Assembly: GCA_020721255.1 (NCBI GenBank)
Contig: DYND01000007.1
Location: 1-61,674 of the forward strand
DNA length: 61,674 bases
Origin: Chlorobium chlorochromatii
GTDB lineage: Bacteria > Bacteroidota > Chlorobiia > Chlorobiales > Chlorobiaceae
Direction: 5' to 3'
Shown here: piece after piece, positions 1-8,923 of the stretch
Layout of the letters: each line of letters opens with the position of its first letter
Position numbering within the stretch: the first letter of the stretch is position 1
The notes under the pieces: model-generated
The model's database searches: none
Seen by the model: the letters and a program-made list of their open reading frames with translations, nothing else
What the model was told of the DNA's origin: nothing
Made by a program: the position numbers and the translations under genes

Positions 1-122
1 TGTTTCCCCCCCGATCAAACTAACATTTCAAAAGTCAATTTTTAGAGGTGCCCTAAATATTGTCCACTGTGTGTGTGCCATTGGGGATCAAAAAACGCTT
101 TTTTTTGGAATTCCTGAATAAC

Positions 123-890
123 TCAGGCCAAAGCGAATATATCTGGATGAATGAAAATATCATCCAGATTCCAGATACGTGCAAAATAAATGTAACCATT
201 ACTGATCATCATATCTCTGATTTGATTGTTACCCAACCCTTCAAAACCGTTATTTTCAATAATAAATATGTATGCAAAGAACTTTTCAAAATCAATACCC
301 TGCAATGCAGGCAACTCGTAACCTTCAATATCCATGCTCAAGATGCCAGCACGGTCAATACAACGCTCTGCCAATATTTCAGCAATAGGACGAACCTTCA
401 CTACTCTGGTTTTTATAGGATGAAATGTACTTTTTTTTGATGATCCACTGACAGAAGAAAACATGGAACCAATCTCGCCACCACCTACAACATCGAAGCT
501 AAGTTCATCATTTGAAGCCCCTACTGCACATTCAATAAACTCTGCATTAGGACGATTTATTCGCCATAATTCATGAATCTCTTGAAGAGCATCAATAGCA
601 AGTACTTTATAGCCATGATATTTTTCGAAAAAGTATGAGTTACTATGGAGCATTGGCTGGTTACATCCAATATCAATAAAGACTTTAGGAAAAGAATCCG
701 AGTCAATTAACTTAAAAAATTCCGTAAAAACCAGTTCATCTTGACCTAGTTGTGAAAAAAAACCTTTTTTTATAGCTTTAGATGAAATGCCAAAACAATT
801 GATAAATAAAGGCGCACCAAAATAGACTAACTTGGGATACTTTAATTTTAGCTGGACTAAACGTGCACATTTTTTTAATTTTTTTAACAT
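123..890 (-). CDS. FkbM family methyltransferase
   Basis: Predicted SAM-dependent methyltransferase of 255 residues, probably O-methylating a sugar of the surface polysaccharide. The N-terminal part has the FkbM-type entry SQLGQDELV near residue 47, then FIDIGCNQP (residues ~71-79), which fits the SAM-binding glycine loop, and a later VLAIDA strand. The segment SMDIEGYELPALQG near residue 185 matches the SIDVEGxExxVLxG signature of FkbM proteins. It is the last gene of the minus-strand polysaccharide cluster and lies about 150 bp after the glycosyltransferase. The family call is firm from these motifs; the acceptor sugar is unknown. The region is AT-rich, as are the next two genes upstream, unlike the CDP-sugar genes, which may indicate transfer. 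Confidence 0.85.
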   Translation of the reverse strand: MLKKLKKCARLVQLKLKYPKLVYFGAPLFINCFGISSKAIKKGFFSQLGQDELVFTEFFKLIDSDSFPKVFIDIGCNQPMLHSNSYFFEKYHGYKVLAIDALQEIHELWRINRPNAEFIECAVGASNDELSFDVVGGGEIGSMFSSVSGSSKKSTFHPIKTRVVKVRPIAEILAERCIDRAGILSMDIEGYELPALQGIDFEKFFAYIFIIENNGFEGLGNNQIRDMMISNGYIYFARIWNLDDIFIHPDIFALA

Positions 891-1040
891 TATAAGGGCA
901 CCTCTATTGTTTTGTAAATGATATATCTTTGGATTTTAGCAATGGGGATATGTGTAATTTTACTTTTTAAAAGCATCATAATGACATTAACCTCACACAT
1001 GCTTTTTTTGATTTTTTATAAAATCGTATCGGTTATAGAC

Positions 1041-1874
1041 CTACTTATCAACGTCCCTTGAATACCATAAGTCATCAATTTTTTTTCTTATTTCGGGATA
1101 TATAACTTCCCCGTTTTTCCGTATTTTATCCCAAACGAACATAAAACGAATAGCGAAATAACCTATATAACCTAAGGAAAGTGCAAGACCATCCATACCT
1201 AACAAAATTGTTCGTCTTCGAAAAAGAATAGTATATATAGCTTTTAAAACATCAACTAATGTTCTTTTTATAGTCAGGAATTCATCATGATTTGCTTCAT
1301 ATTTACAATACCGTAGAATATGCCCCCACATCGAATCAATATTTTTATGAGTACAATGGTACAAAACAGCATCTGCACTAATCAATGGCATAGTAAATAC
1401 TTTTGCGCTACTAAAGGATATTTCGTGATGTAATATTGTCGATAGCCTTAACTTAGATCGCCTTATTAAGGTATATTTATGAGATACGTAAAAAGGGGAT
1501 TTTGAGTTTCTAATTCCCAAAGAGTACATGCCATAAGGCATGCCAATTACATCATATTCAAAATTTGGATCACACGTTAACTTGATAATTTCATCAGCCA
1601 GATCCGGATGCATTAAACTTGATGCAGTAGGAAATAAACACCATTCAGATGAAGGATGACTTGTAATATTATTGACTACATTCTCACTACCTTCGCAAAA
1701 TGGAACTAAGATAATCTCAGTTGCATACTTTTCTGCTATTTCACGTGTACGATCGGTTGAGTGTTTATCAAATAGAATAATCTCATCAACCCAACTAAAG
1801 CTCTTCAAGCACGATTCAATACGTTCCTCTTCATTAAAAACTTCTATAAAAACAGTAATATTAGATTTTTTCAT
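1041..1874 (-). CDS. Glycosyltransferase family 2 (WaaE/KdtX-like)
   Basis: Cytoplasmic inverting glycosyltransferase of about 277 residues that would add a sugar to the growing glycan. It opens with the GT-A pattern ITVFIEVFNEEERI, followed by EIILFDKHSTDRTREIA, which corresponds to the nucleotide-sugar binding DxxSxDxT region. Here the usual first acidic pair reads FDKHSTD, as in LPS-core type GT2 enzymes. The ATG at 1874 (protein MKKSN) is preferred over an in-frame TTG at 1883, because the TTG lies inside the stop of the preceding flippase gene; with the ATG the genes are 5 bases apart. A basic C-terminal stretch with a hydrophobic segment may associate with the membrane. Donor and acceptor cannot be told from sequence. 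Confidence 0.85.
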   Translation of the reverse strand: MKKSNITVFIEVFNEEERIESCLKSFSWVDEIILFDKHSTDRTREIAEKYATEIILVPFCEGSENVVNNITSHPSSEWCLFPTASSLMHPDLADEIIKLTCDPNFEYDVIGMPYGMYSLGIRNSKSPFYVSHKYTLIRRSKLRLSTILHHEISFSSAKVFTMPLISADAVLYHCTHKNIDSMWGHILRYCKYEANHDEFLTIKRTLVDVLKAIYTILFRRRTILLGMDGLALSLGYIGYFAIRFMFVWDKIRKNGEVIYPEIRKKIDDLWYSRDVDK

Positions 1875-1879
1875 TCTAA

Positions 1880-3088
1880 TCAACTAATTACACTGGGTTG
1901 CTTAATAAATTTCCAATACATATATCCAACGACGCACCATTGAGAAAGCAGCAAAGGGATACCTACGGTGTTAACGTCAACGGCACCACTAAAATACAGC
2001 AGCGCAAAAAAAATAATCATCGATAGAAGCCCAAGAACTGCAGAAGCAATTACTTTTTTTGTACTACTGACAAGTGAAATATGTATGGCTATTGCTCCCA
2101 CAAAAAGATTAGCAGCATCAGTCAAGACACCAAATATAATCAGCTTCCAGTGCGAAATAAAATGTAGACCTGTTAATAAGCCGACTACAAACTCACCCAA
2201 AAAATATGAAAAAAATAAAATCACAACAGTTATTACCAAAGCACCTTTCAAATATGTATTTGTATATCCACCTTTAGACTGGTAAATTCTTGGACTAAAT
2301 TGTTGTCCATAAATAAGCGAAGCAGCACCGATTGCGGCGCTACCAATTCCTGCTATTGTTCCAAAAACTCCTACCACTTCAGAATAACCTAATGGAACCA
2401 ACGCAAGACGATAACCCTGTAATTGCAGCCAATTGGCTACTGCTCCTATTGAAAATGGATATGCAAAACGAAACACATCTTTACTTGAAACTGAATAGAC
2501 GTCAAGACCTGAAAATATTTTTTTTTTAGTGGCAATTATCATCAAATATATGGCAGTTATCCCTAACGACAATAACCAAGAGATAATGAGCAACGCAGCA
2601 TCTGGCTTTACTAACTGAGCTAAAATATATAAAAAAACGACTTTGATCAACGCTTCCTGCATAAAACTGATTGAAACATGAGTCCCGTGGCTTAAATTAT
2701 TCAAAGTGTTTCTCAAAGCTTGGACTATATATAAAGCCAAAGCCAACAGCATCACTAATCCAATGTATATAGTGTATTTAGGATAAATAATTATAGTCCC
2801 AATAACAAGTAGCAACACAAAAACAATATAACTTCCAATAACTTTCCCATTAAAAATTAATAAAGAACGTGCTCCACCGAATTCAGTCATTACTCTAACT
2901 AATTTTGCTTGCTGAAAGTAATCCATTGGGACAAACAAAATTGCATTAGATGAATAAGATACCGCCATTAAGAAAAAAAAAACACCCAGCTCATTTGCAG
3001 TTAAATAATTCGTATAGAGCTTAATATTTACTAACTGAAAAATAATTACCAAGGCTCTTGCTAATGAATTGAATGCAAGACTCCTCAT
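1880..3088 (-). CDS. Polysaccharide flippase, Wzx/MATE-like membrane protein
   Basis: Integral inner-membrane protein of 402 residues with about ten to twelve hydrophobic segments spread over its whole length and a short cytoplasmic N-terminus (MRSLAFNSLARALVIIF). This topology, the length and the position between glycosyl/sugar-nucleotide genes fit the oligosaccharide flippase family that turns lipid-linked repeat units to the periplasmic face. No Wzy-type polymerase was recognised in the window, so polymerisation, if any, is encoded elsewhere. Its stop is 5 bases before the glycosyltransferase start, implying co-translation. An alternative role as another membrane exporter cannot be excluded from sequence alone, since Wzx proteins have no strict motif. 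Confidence 0.75.
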   Translation of the reverse strand: MRSLAFNSLARALVIIFQLVNIKLYTNYLTANELGVFFFLMAVSYSSNAILFVPMDYFQQAKLVRVMTEFGGARSLLIFNGKVIGSYIVFVLLLVIGTIIIYPKYTIYIGLVMLLALALYIVQALRNTLNNLSHGTHVSISFMQEALIKVVFLYILAQLVKPDAALLIISWLLSLGITAIYLMIIATKKKIFSGLDVYSVSSKDVFRFAYPFSIGAVANWLQLQGYRLALVPLGYSEVVGVFGTIAGIGSAAIGAASLIYGQQFSPRIYQSKGGYTNTYLKGALVITVVILFFSYFLGEFVVGLLTGLHFISHWKLIIFGVLTDAANLFVGAIAIHISLVSSTKKVIASAVLGLLSMIIFFALLYFSGAVDVNTVGIPLLLSQWCVVGYMYWKFIKQPSVIS

Positions 3089-3279
3089 ATTGAGTTTAAA
3101 AAACTATAATTTGAAATATTCAAGCAATATCGAAAATGTTTCGTTCGTTTAGAATTCACTATAGTGTTACGCCAGATACCTTGCGTTTGGTGTATTGATG
3201 ATTACCAACTTTTTGATTGTTTCCCCGCAATAGAATATCGATTGATCAAGCCTTAATACGCTCAATCTAAAAGGTAGGT

Positions 3280-4209
3280 TTATTTACCAATAGAAAGTAA
3301 TTCTAATACAGAATAAATACTTTCAATTGCAGAGTATTTTGGCTTATACCCAAAATCCGCAGCCACCCTATTCAGTGAATAATAACTCAACTTCCCCCCC
3401 GTAGCATTCACACCCGCCCCAGTTTCCACAAACTCATACCTCAAACCAAAATTTTCCTGCATGGCAACAAGTAATGTCGCCTTATCAATGGGTGCTTTAC
3501 TGTACGCATCCACCACAGCATTGATCGGGGGCGCATTCAATATCGCAACAACCAATTGATAAAAATCCGATGGATGAATAAAGTCACGAACGATGTTGTC
3601 GGACGAGGTCTTCAGCACGGTTTTGTCACGGATGGCACGCAAGATATCGGTAATTAAAAACCGGGCATCCAAGTCTTGCGTATGGCTGAAGTAGTTAAAT
3701 ACCCGTATATCCACAATCGGCAACGGTGCTAACGAACGATGACGGCATTCAGCGTGCAGTTTAGCGACACCGTACCAGTCTTGCGGTTGCAGGTTATTGA
3801 TAGGTACCACAGCCTTGCTATTGACATCAACCGGTGCGTCAAAATTTGCACCATAGGCTGCTCCGCTGCTTAAAAAGATATACCGGCAGTCCGGGTGCTG
3901 GCGTAGATAACCCAAGGCAAGTTCATCATATTGAAGCGTTACATCAAAAATTGATGCCCCCATAGCTGCTGCTTGGGCAGGGTTCCCTACGCCAACAAAG
4001 TTCATGATGGCATCAAAATGCTCTCCCATGCAAAAGGTAGCAAAGTTGGCTATGGCATAACGACCATCTAAGCCCACATCTGCAAGCCACTGCATCACCG
4101 CCTCCGGGCGGCGTGCGTATAACATCAGTTCATGCTGACATTGAGACGCAAACGACAACACCAAATCTTTAGCAATCTGGCTGGTGGCACCAAGAATGGC
4201 TATGCGCAT
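3280..4209 (-). CDS. NAD(P)-dependent sugar epimerase/dehydratase/reductase (SDR)
   Basis: Extended short-chain dehydrogenase of 309 residues. The N-terminus MRIAILGATSQIAKDLV carries the Rossmann GxxxxxA-type glycine pattern. IFLSSGAAYG (about residues 108-117) supplies the catalytic serine strand, and WYGVAKLHAE (about 144-153) is the YxxxK active site. It starts 3 bases after the stop of the split transketolase C-subunit, so the three genes form one translational unit. The likely job is reduction or epimerisation of a keto-sugar nucleotide after the RfbFGH/transketolase steps; that role is inferred from position. About 190 bases downstream to the flippase gene hold no gene. Confidence 0.8.
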   Translation of the reverse strand: MRIAILGATSQIAKDLVLSFASQCQHELMLYARRPEAVMQWLADVGLDGRYAIANFATFCMGEHFDAIMNFVGVGNPAQAAAMGASIFDVTLQYDELALGYLRQHPDCRYIFLSSGAAYGANFDAPVDVNSKAVVPINNLQPQDWYGVAKLHAECRHRSLAPLPIVDIRVFNYFSHTQDLDARFLITDILRAIRDKTVLKTSSDNIVRDFIHPSDFYQLVVAILNAPPINAVVDAYSKAPIDKATLLVAMQENFGLRYEFVETGAGVNATGGKLSYYSLNRVAADFGYKPKYSAIESIYSVLELLSIGK

Positions 4210-4212
4210 GGG

Positions 4213-5130
4213 TTAATTACCAGTAATGAACGCACAAATTCGCTGTTCAATAGCAATGCGATCCAAGCCATGTTCTTTGAGTAAATATTCATAGCTCCCA
4301 CAATGTTCCGAGAAGCGGTCTTTCACACCCACCCGCAGGATACGAACCGGTGCAAACTCGCAGGCGATCTCGCTAATGACAGAGCCCAAACCACCAAGTA
4401 CGGAATGTTCTTCAAGCACAACCACGACCTGACTTTGGGCACAAATAGTGGTGACCTGCCGGCTGTCTATTGGCTTGATAAAAGGCGCACTCCAAACGAC
4501 TGCATCGGGATAGAGATCTGCCGCGATATCCATCGCCGTGCGCACGAGCGAACCAGTTGCAATAAAAGCAATATCGCCAGACCGCCCCGGCTTGACCTCC
4601 AACAATCGGCCAACCTGGATTTGCGGCACGCCTTTATGCACGTCGCCTCGATCCGATTTACCCATGCGCAAATAGACCGAGGCTTTCGATTGATAAGCCA
4701 GATTCATACAAGCAGTCAATTCAAAACGGTCTGCAGGTGAATACACTGATAAATTGGGAATCGCTCTGGTACAAGCAACATCCTCGGTCGATTGGTGGCT
4801 GGTACCCAAATAACTATATACAAACCCAGCACCGTCGCCAATTAAGATCACAGATAACTGGTCATGGGAAATATCAAGTTTGATCTGCTCAACCACGCGT
4901 ACAGGAACAAATGCACTCAACCCATAAACGATCGGTCTGAAGCCAGCCCGCGCCAAGCCCGCTGCCATACCCACCATATTTTGCTCCGCAATACCTGCAT
5001 TGATGTATTGCGCGGGACACTCTTTTCGAAAATCGTCAAATAAGGCATAGCCGTGGTCGCCGGTGAGAAGCAGTACATCTGGGTCTGCTTTAGCCAAGCG
5101 AACTATTGTATCTGAAAATGCGTCTCTCAT
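4213..5130 (-). CDS. Transketolase-like, C-terminal (beta) subunit
   Basis: ThDP-dependent transketolase half-protein of 305 residues containing the pyrimidine-binding domain and the C-terminal domain. The catalytic glutamate is in YINAGIAEQNMVGMAAGLA (about residues 43-61), the residue that activates the ThDP aminopyrimidine ring. C-terminally FIKPIDSRQV and VVLEEHSVLGGLGS match the transketolase/DXS C-domain. Its ATG overlaps the TGA of the N-terminal subunit gene by 4 bases (ATGA), so the two halves are translationally coupled and should form a heterotetramer. In sugar clusters such split transketolases are thought to move a two-carbon unit onto a keto-sugar; here the substrate is inferred only from the CDP-dideoxy-sugar genes upstream. 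Confidence 0.88.
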   Translation of the reverse strand: MRDAFSDTIVRLAKADPDVLLLTGDHGYALFDDFRKECPAQYINAGIAEQNMVGMAAGLARAGFRPIVYGLSAFVPVRVVEQIKLDISHDQLSVILIGDGAGFVYSYLGTSHQSTEDVACTRAIPNLSVYSPADRFELTACMNLAYQSKASVYLRMGKSDRGDVHKGVPQIQVGRLLEVKPGRSGDIAFIATGSLVRTAMDIAADLYPDAVVWSAPFIKPIDSRQVTTICAQSQVVVVLEEHSVLGGLGSVISEIACEFAPVRILRVGVKDRFSEHCGSYEYLLKEHGLDRIAIEQRICAFITGN

Positions 5131-5954
5131 AATGCGCTCCCCGCAACTGCATCAAGGGCTTGGGCATAGGTCTCTTGATCAAGCCGAGTGTAATGCCAAA
5201 TGTTATTGTGCTCCATAAACGGCACTCCTTTACCTTTAACCGTCTTTGCTATAAGAGCTTTCGGTGCTATTGAGTTGCTCTGCCAGAAATGGTTGATTGC
5301 ATTATCAATGGATATTTCGTCATGACCATCAATAGTGACTGCGTCAAAACCAAAACTCTCAAATTTGGCTTGAATATTGCCTAAATCGAGGACTTCTTCT
5401 GTTTTACCCATCGCCTGAAAGCCGTTTTCATCTACGATCACCATAAAATTCTTAAGTGCATGTTGTGCCGCAAATAGTGCACCCTCCCAGATTGGCCCTT
5501 CGTTAATTTCGCCATCACCAACCAGCACGTAGGTTTTCTGTTCTGTATTGCGGAGTTTGGCACCCATAGCCATGCCTACACCTACTGAGAAACCATGCCC
5601 CAACGAGCCTGAAGTGACTTCCATACCTGGAATGCGTGAATCAGATAAACCTTTAAGGAGACTTCCATCAGCAAAATAACCAGTGAATGCTTCATTGTGA
5701 AGCCACCCCAATTCACGCATACATGCATATTGCGCCATAACACCATGACCTTTACTCAAGACCAAGTAATCACGGTTTACAGCTAATGGATCGTTACCTG
5801 GGTAGCGTAAATGATTTCGATATAAGACTGCAAGCAATTCAATGATGGAAAAAGCGCAGCCGATATGAACGGCTGAGCCGGCGTAAGCCATGTCCAGCAC
5901 AGTTTTACGCAAGGCTTTAGCAGAAAAGTTTGGAGTTGATGTATTCATGGTCAT
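5127..5954 (-). CDS. Transketolase-like, N-terminal (alpha) subunit
   Basis: ThDP pyrophosphate-binding half of a split transketolase, 275 residues. It has the ThDP motif beginning VLVGDGEINEGPIWEGALFA (about residues 143-162) and ending in MVIVDENGFQ, which provides the magnesium ligands. LSKGHGVMAQY and GSLGHGFSVG carry conserved histidines of the diphosphate site. It begins 6 bases after the stop of the mazF-rfbH fusion gene; an ATG at 5954 is chosen over a GTG one codon earlier, and a third candidate ATG lies at 5948. No good ribosome-binding site is visible, so coupling to the preceding gene is likely. It partners with the adjacent C-terminal half. Confidence 0.88.
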   Translation of the reverse strand: MTMNTSTPNFSAKALRKTVLDMAYAGSAVHIGCAFSIIELLAVLYRNHLRYPGNDPLAVNRDYLVLSKGHGVMAQYACMRELGWLHNEAFTGYFADGSLLKGLSDSRIPGMEVTSGSLGHGFSVGVGMAMGAKLRNTEQKTYVLVGDGEINEGPIWEGALFAAQHALKNFMVIVDENGFQAMGKTEEVLDLGNIQAKFESFGFDAVTIDGHDEISIDNAINHFWQSNSIAPKALIAKTVKGKGVPFMEHNNIWHYTRLDQETYAQALDAVAGSAL

Positions 5955-5960
5955 CACTAC

Positions 5961-7568
5961 TTAAAAATTGATACCCAGATAACTTTCGATCTTGCTGGCA
6001 GCAAACTCCAGCATCTCGCGGGTCAACGCCGGTTGAACACCAATCCAGAACGTGTTGTTCATGACGTTGTCAGTGTTGGTTAAATCACCACTGATACGAT
6101 AGTTGGCACCAATCATGTATGGCTGACGCGTCAAGTTGCCAGCAAACAACAACCGCGTACCCACTTTGTTGTGATCCAGATAGGTCAGCAGATCGAGGCG
6201 TTTTACAGGAGAGTTTTCTTTGAGCGTCATGGGAAAGCCAAACCAGGAGGGGTCAGAGTGTTCGGTGGCCTCGGGAAGTTGTAAAAATTCTTCGCAGCTC
6301 TTCAGGCGGTTTTTGAGATACGCAAAGTTGTCTTTGCGTGCCTGAATGAATTGCGCTGCTTTTTCCAACTGAGCCAAGCCGCAGGCGGCTTGCATGTCGG
6401 ATATTTTGAGATTGTAACCCAAATGACTGTAGGTGTATTTGTGGTCGTAACCATAAGGCAAATCGCCCAACTGCTGACTAAAACGTTTGCCGCAGGTATT
6501 GTCTTTTCCAGGCTGGCAATAACAGTCGCGACCCCAATCGCGAAAACTCTCCGCAATTGTTTTCAGTTCATAATTGTTTGTAAAAACCGCGCCACCTTCG
6601 CCCATGGTAATGTGGTGCGCCGGGTAAAAACTCAGCGTAGCAATATCGCCAAAGGTGCCCACCATTTGACCACGATAGGTTGTGCCCAGCGCATCACAGC
6701 AATCTTCAATCAGCCACAAGTTGTGCTTTTTGCACAGAGCTGTTACCACATCGAGGTTAAATGGGTTACCCAAACTGTGGGCAAGCATGATAGCCTTGGT
6801 TTTGGGACTGAGGGCGGCTTCAATTTTGCTTGCATCTATGTTGTGAGTGAACGGATCCACATCCACAAATACTGGCACAGCACCAAATTGTACAATGGGG
6901 TTGACTGTGGTGGGAAAACCTGCCGCCACACCAATAACTTCATCACCTCTTTTTATAGCCCGATCGCCCAGTTTGGGAGAGGTCAGGGCATTAAAGGCCA
7001 CCAAGTTGGCTGATGAACCAGAGTTGACGGTGATGAGGTGGTTGATGCCGATAAACTTGGCAAGCTTTTTCTCAAACTCGGTATTGAAGCGGCCTGTTGT
7101 AAGCCAACCATCCAGACTGGCTTCGACCATGTACTTGAGTTCCTGAACGCCAATAACTTTACCGGAGGGAGGAACAACTGTTTCGCCAGGAGTGAACACC
7201 GGCACCGTGTACTTGTTTACAGCAAAGCTTTCAACATGCAATGCCGTTGCCTTACGCAAAGCCTCATCAATTTTTCTGCCGCTGAGCCGAGCTACCTTAC
7301 GGCACTTGCTGCTTTGAATGGTCAGAACCTTATCCACCCGCACCACACTTTCGTGTTTGAGTGTGCCTTGTACCATATCCCCTGCAGTGATGGAGATAGC
7401 ATAAGGGTCATAGATGTACGAATCAAGCTCAGAGGTTATGAAGGCAACGTTGACATCATCTTGTTGATAATGCTGGCTGACACCAAGCACCAAGCCAGGA
7501 CGCACTTTGCTGCCTGCCTGATTGGTGTAGGGGAAGTCTATAAGTACTATATCACCTGCGCTTAACAT
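5961..7568 (-). CDS. rfbH: MazF/PemK toxin fused to RfbH (CDP-6-deoxyhexulose 3-dehydrase)
   Basis: One uninterrupted frame of 535 residues joins two families. Residues 1 to about 105 are a complete PemK/MazF-like domain: [12 protein letters not shown], then KVRPGLVL with the conserved Arg-Pro, ending in a helix near [14 protein letters not shown]. From [15 protein letters not shown] (about residue 127) to the end it is RfbH/DdhC (E1), the PMP and [2Fe-2S] enzyme making CDP-4-keto-3,6-dideoxyhexose. [13 protein letters not shown] has the diagnostic histidine replacing the PLP lysine, and the cluster cysteines follow as Cys in EDCCDAL plus C-Y-C and a fourth Cys after seven residues. The start at 7568 has a strong upstream GGGAGGAGA and overlaps the antitoxin gene by 17 bases, as in normal MazEF pairs. 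RfbH's usual leading ~20 residues are replaced by the toxin tail. Confidence 0.9.
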   Translation of the reverse strand: MLSAGDIVLIDFPYTNQAGSKVRPGLVLGVSQHYQQDDVNVAFITSELDSYIYDPYAISITAGDMVQGTLKHESVVRVDKVLTIQSSKCRKVARLSGRKIDEALRKATALHVESFAVNKYTVPVFTPGETVVPPSGKVIGVQELKYMVEASLDGWLTTGRFNTEFEKKLAKFIGINHLITVNSGSSANLVAFNALTSPKLGDRAIKRGDEVIGVAAGFPTTVNPIVQFGAVPVFVDVDPFTHNIDASKIEAALSPKTKAIMLAHSLGNPFNLDVVTALCKKHNLWLIEDCCDALGTTYRGQMVGTFGDIATLSFYPAHHITMGEGGAVFTNNYELKTIAESFRDWGRDCYCQPGKDNTCGKRFSQQLGDLPYGYDHKYTYSHLGYNLKISDMQAACGLAQLEKAAQFIQARKDNFAYLKNRLKSCEEFLQLPEATEHSDPSWFGFPMTLKENSPVKRLDLLTYLDHNKVGTRLLFAGNLTRQPYMIGANYRISGDLTNTDNVMNNTFWIGVQPALTREMLEFAASKIESYLGINF

Positions 7569-7806
7569 CAAACATCTCCTCCCAGTCAACATTTTGGTCT
7601 TCATTGCCATCAAAAAAGCTGGTTAAACCGAGCGCCTTGAAGTCGTCCTCAGAGCTAACCTCTATTGGCCGAAAGGTGGTAACGGCATTTCCAGTTTGTT
7701 CAAATTTGTCGAGCACGATAACAAACAACTCAGCTTCGGTAACGCCTTGCAGCGGCGCCAGCAACTGTATTTTGCCTTCTTTGTAGAGTGCTTTTACTGC
7801 TTGCAT
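7552..7806 (-). CDS. Antitoxin-like protein paired with the MazF domain
   Basis: Small acidic protein of 84 residues placed directly upstream of, and overlapping, the MazF-like domain, as antitoxins usually are. The N-terminus [18 protein letters not shown] resembles the short beta-rich DUF104/AF2212-type or AbrB-like antitoxin fold, in which a residue pattern xAxYExGxxxxL recurs. The rest is strongly acidic ([21 protein letters not shown]), typical of a toxin-neutralising tail. A clear AGGAGG lies 7 bases before the ATG. It begins about 43 bases after rfbG. Antitoxin function is inferred from size, charge, gene order and overlap; the family assignment is tentative. Confidence 0.7.
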   Translation of the reverse strand: MQAVKALYKEGKIQLLAPLQGVTEAELFVIVLDKFEQTGNAVTTFRPIEVSSEDDFKALGLTSFFDGNEDQNVDWEEMFDVKRR

Positions 7807-7849
7807 AACAGGCCTCCTGAGTGATTTTTAGAATGAGCAAGCATGGTGT

Positions 7850-8923
7850 TTACTCCTTATGGGATTGCGTGTAGTTTGCAATTTGCTGCATGGTGAACTC
7901 CTGCATATTTGTAGCTGCCAGATAGGCTTGATGCCAGGCAATGATTTTCTCCAGGACAGTAGCCAATGACCAACGCGGTTGCCAGCCGAGGCGGACTTTT
8001 GCTTTGGAGATGTCGAGCTTGAGATAGTTTGCTTCGTGAGGGTGAACTCCGCCATCTTGCTGCCAGCTTGCGCCTTGCCCCCACTGGTTGACCATCTGCT
8101 CGACAATCCACTGTACCGGACGGGCATCGTCATCTTGTGGACCAAAGTTCCAGCCTTCTGCGAAAGTTTGACCGCCGGTATAGAGGTGCTCGGCAAGTAA
8201 GAGGTAGCCGTTCAAGGGCTCGAGTACATGTTGCCAAGGTCGGATAGCATGAGGATTACGGATTATAACAGGAAGGTTTGCTTCAAAAGAGCGCAAAATG
8301 TCGGGCACCAGGCGATCTGCCGCCCAGTCACCGCCACCGATCACGTTTCCCGCACGGGCAGTGGCTACCGCAATGCCATGGTTTTTTAAAAACGAGTTAC
8401 GGTAAGCGTTTGTAACCAGCTCGGCACAGCCTTTACTGCTGCTGTAGGGATCGTGCCCTCCCATGGGCTCATCTTCCCTATAGCCCCATATCCACTCTCT
8501 GTTCTCATAGCATTTATCGGTTGTAACATTTACCATGGCGCGAGCAGTGCCAACGTGCCGTGCTGCTTCCAAAACATGCACCGTGCCCATGACGTTGGTG
8601 GCATAGGTTTCAACCGGCTCTTCATAAGAATACCTCACCAAGGGTTGGGCTGCCATGTGTATTATAATATCGGGTCGGGCGGCCTGCATAGCCTTGAAGA
8701 GGGTTTCGTAGTCACGGATATCCCCTATGGTACTCGTCATGCTTTGTGCAACATCGGCCTCATTGAAGAGTGCCGGGTTGGTGGGTGGTGTAAGCGCAAA
8801 ACCGTACAGCTCTACACCCATCGACTGCAACCAAAGACTCAGCCAACTCCCTTTAAAGCCAGTGTGACCGGTAAGAAAGACTCGCTTACCACTCCAGAAT
8901 GTTGCATTAACCTTTGTCATCAT
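7850..8923 (-). CDS. rfbG: CDP-glucose 4,6-dehydratase
   Basis: NAD-dependent SDR of about 357 residues that converts CDP-D-glucose to CDP-4-keto-6-deoxy-D-glucose. GKRVFLTGHTGFKGSWL near the N-terminus is the Rossmann GxxGxxG loop with the HTGFKGSWL signature specific to RfbG. The catalytic segment is DPYSSSKGCAE with Tyr and Lys in YxxxK, and NVTTDKCYEN holds the catalytic Thr-Asp-Lys seen in CDP-glucose dehydratases. An ATG at 8923 is chosen because it overlaps the rfbF stop by one base (TAATG); a GTG three codons upstream is less likely. Normally rfbH follows directly; here a toxin-antitoxin pair intervenes. Confidence 0.95.
   Translation of the reverse strand: MMTKVNATFWSGKRVFLTGHTGFKGSWLSLWLQSMGVELYGFALTPPTNPALFNEADVAQSMTSTIGDIRDYETLFKAMQAARPDIIIHMAAQPLVRYSYEEPVETYATNVMGTVHVLEAARHVGTARAMVNVTTDKCYENREWIWGYREDEPMGGHDPYSSSKGCAELVTNAYRNSFLKNHGIAVATARAGNVIGGGDWAADRLVPDILRSFEANLPVIIRNPHAIRPWQHVLEPLNGYLLLAEHLYTGGQTFAEGWNFGPQDDDARPVQWIVEQMVNQWGQGASWQQDGGVHPHEANYLKLDISKAKVRLGWQPRWSLATVLEKIIAWHQAYLAATNMQEFTMQQIANYTQSHKE

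Noticed and set aside
60-440. Plus-strand open frame over the FkbM gene
   Set aside because: It lies antisense to a gene with clear FkbM motifs and has no homology or ribosome site of its own.
4303-4740. Plus-strand frame of 145 codons over the transketolase C-subunit
   Set aside because: Antisense shadow of a gene with strong ThDP-enzyme motifs.
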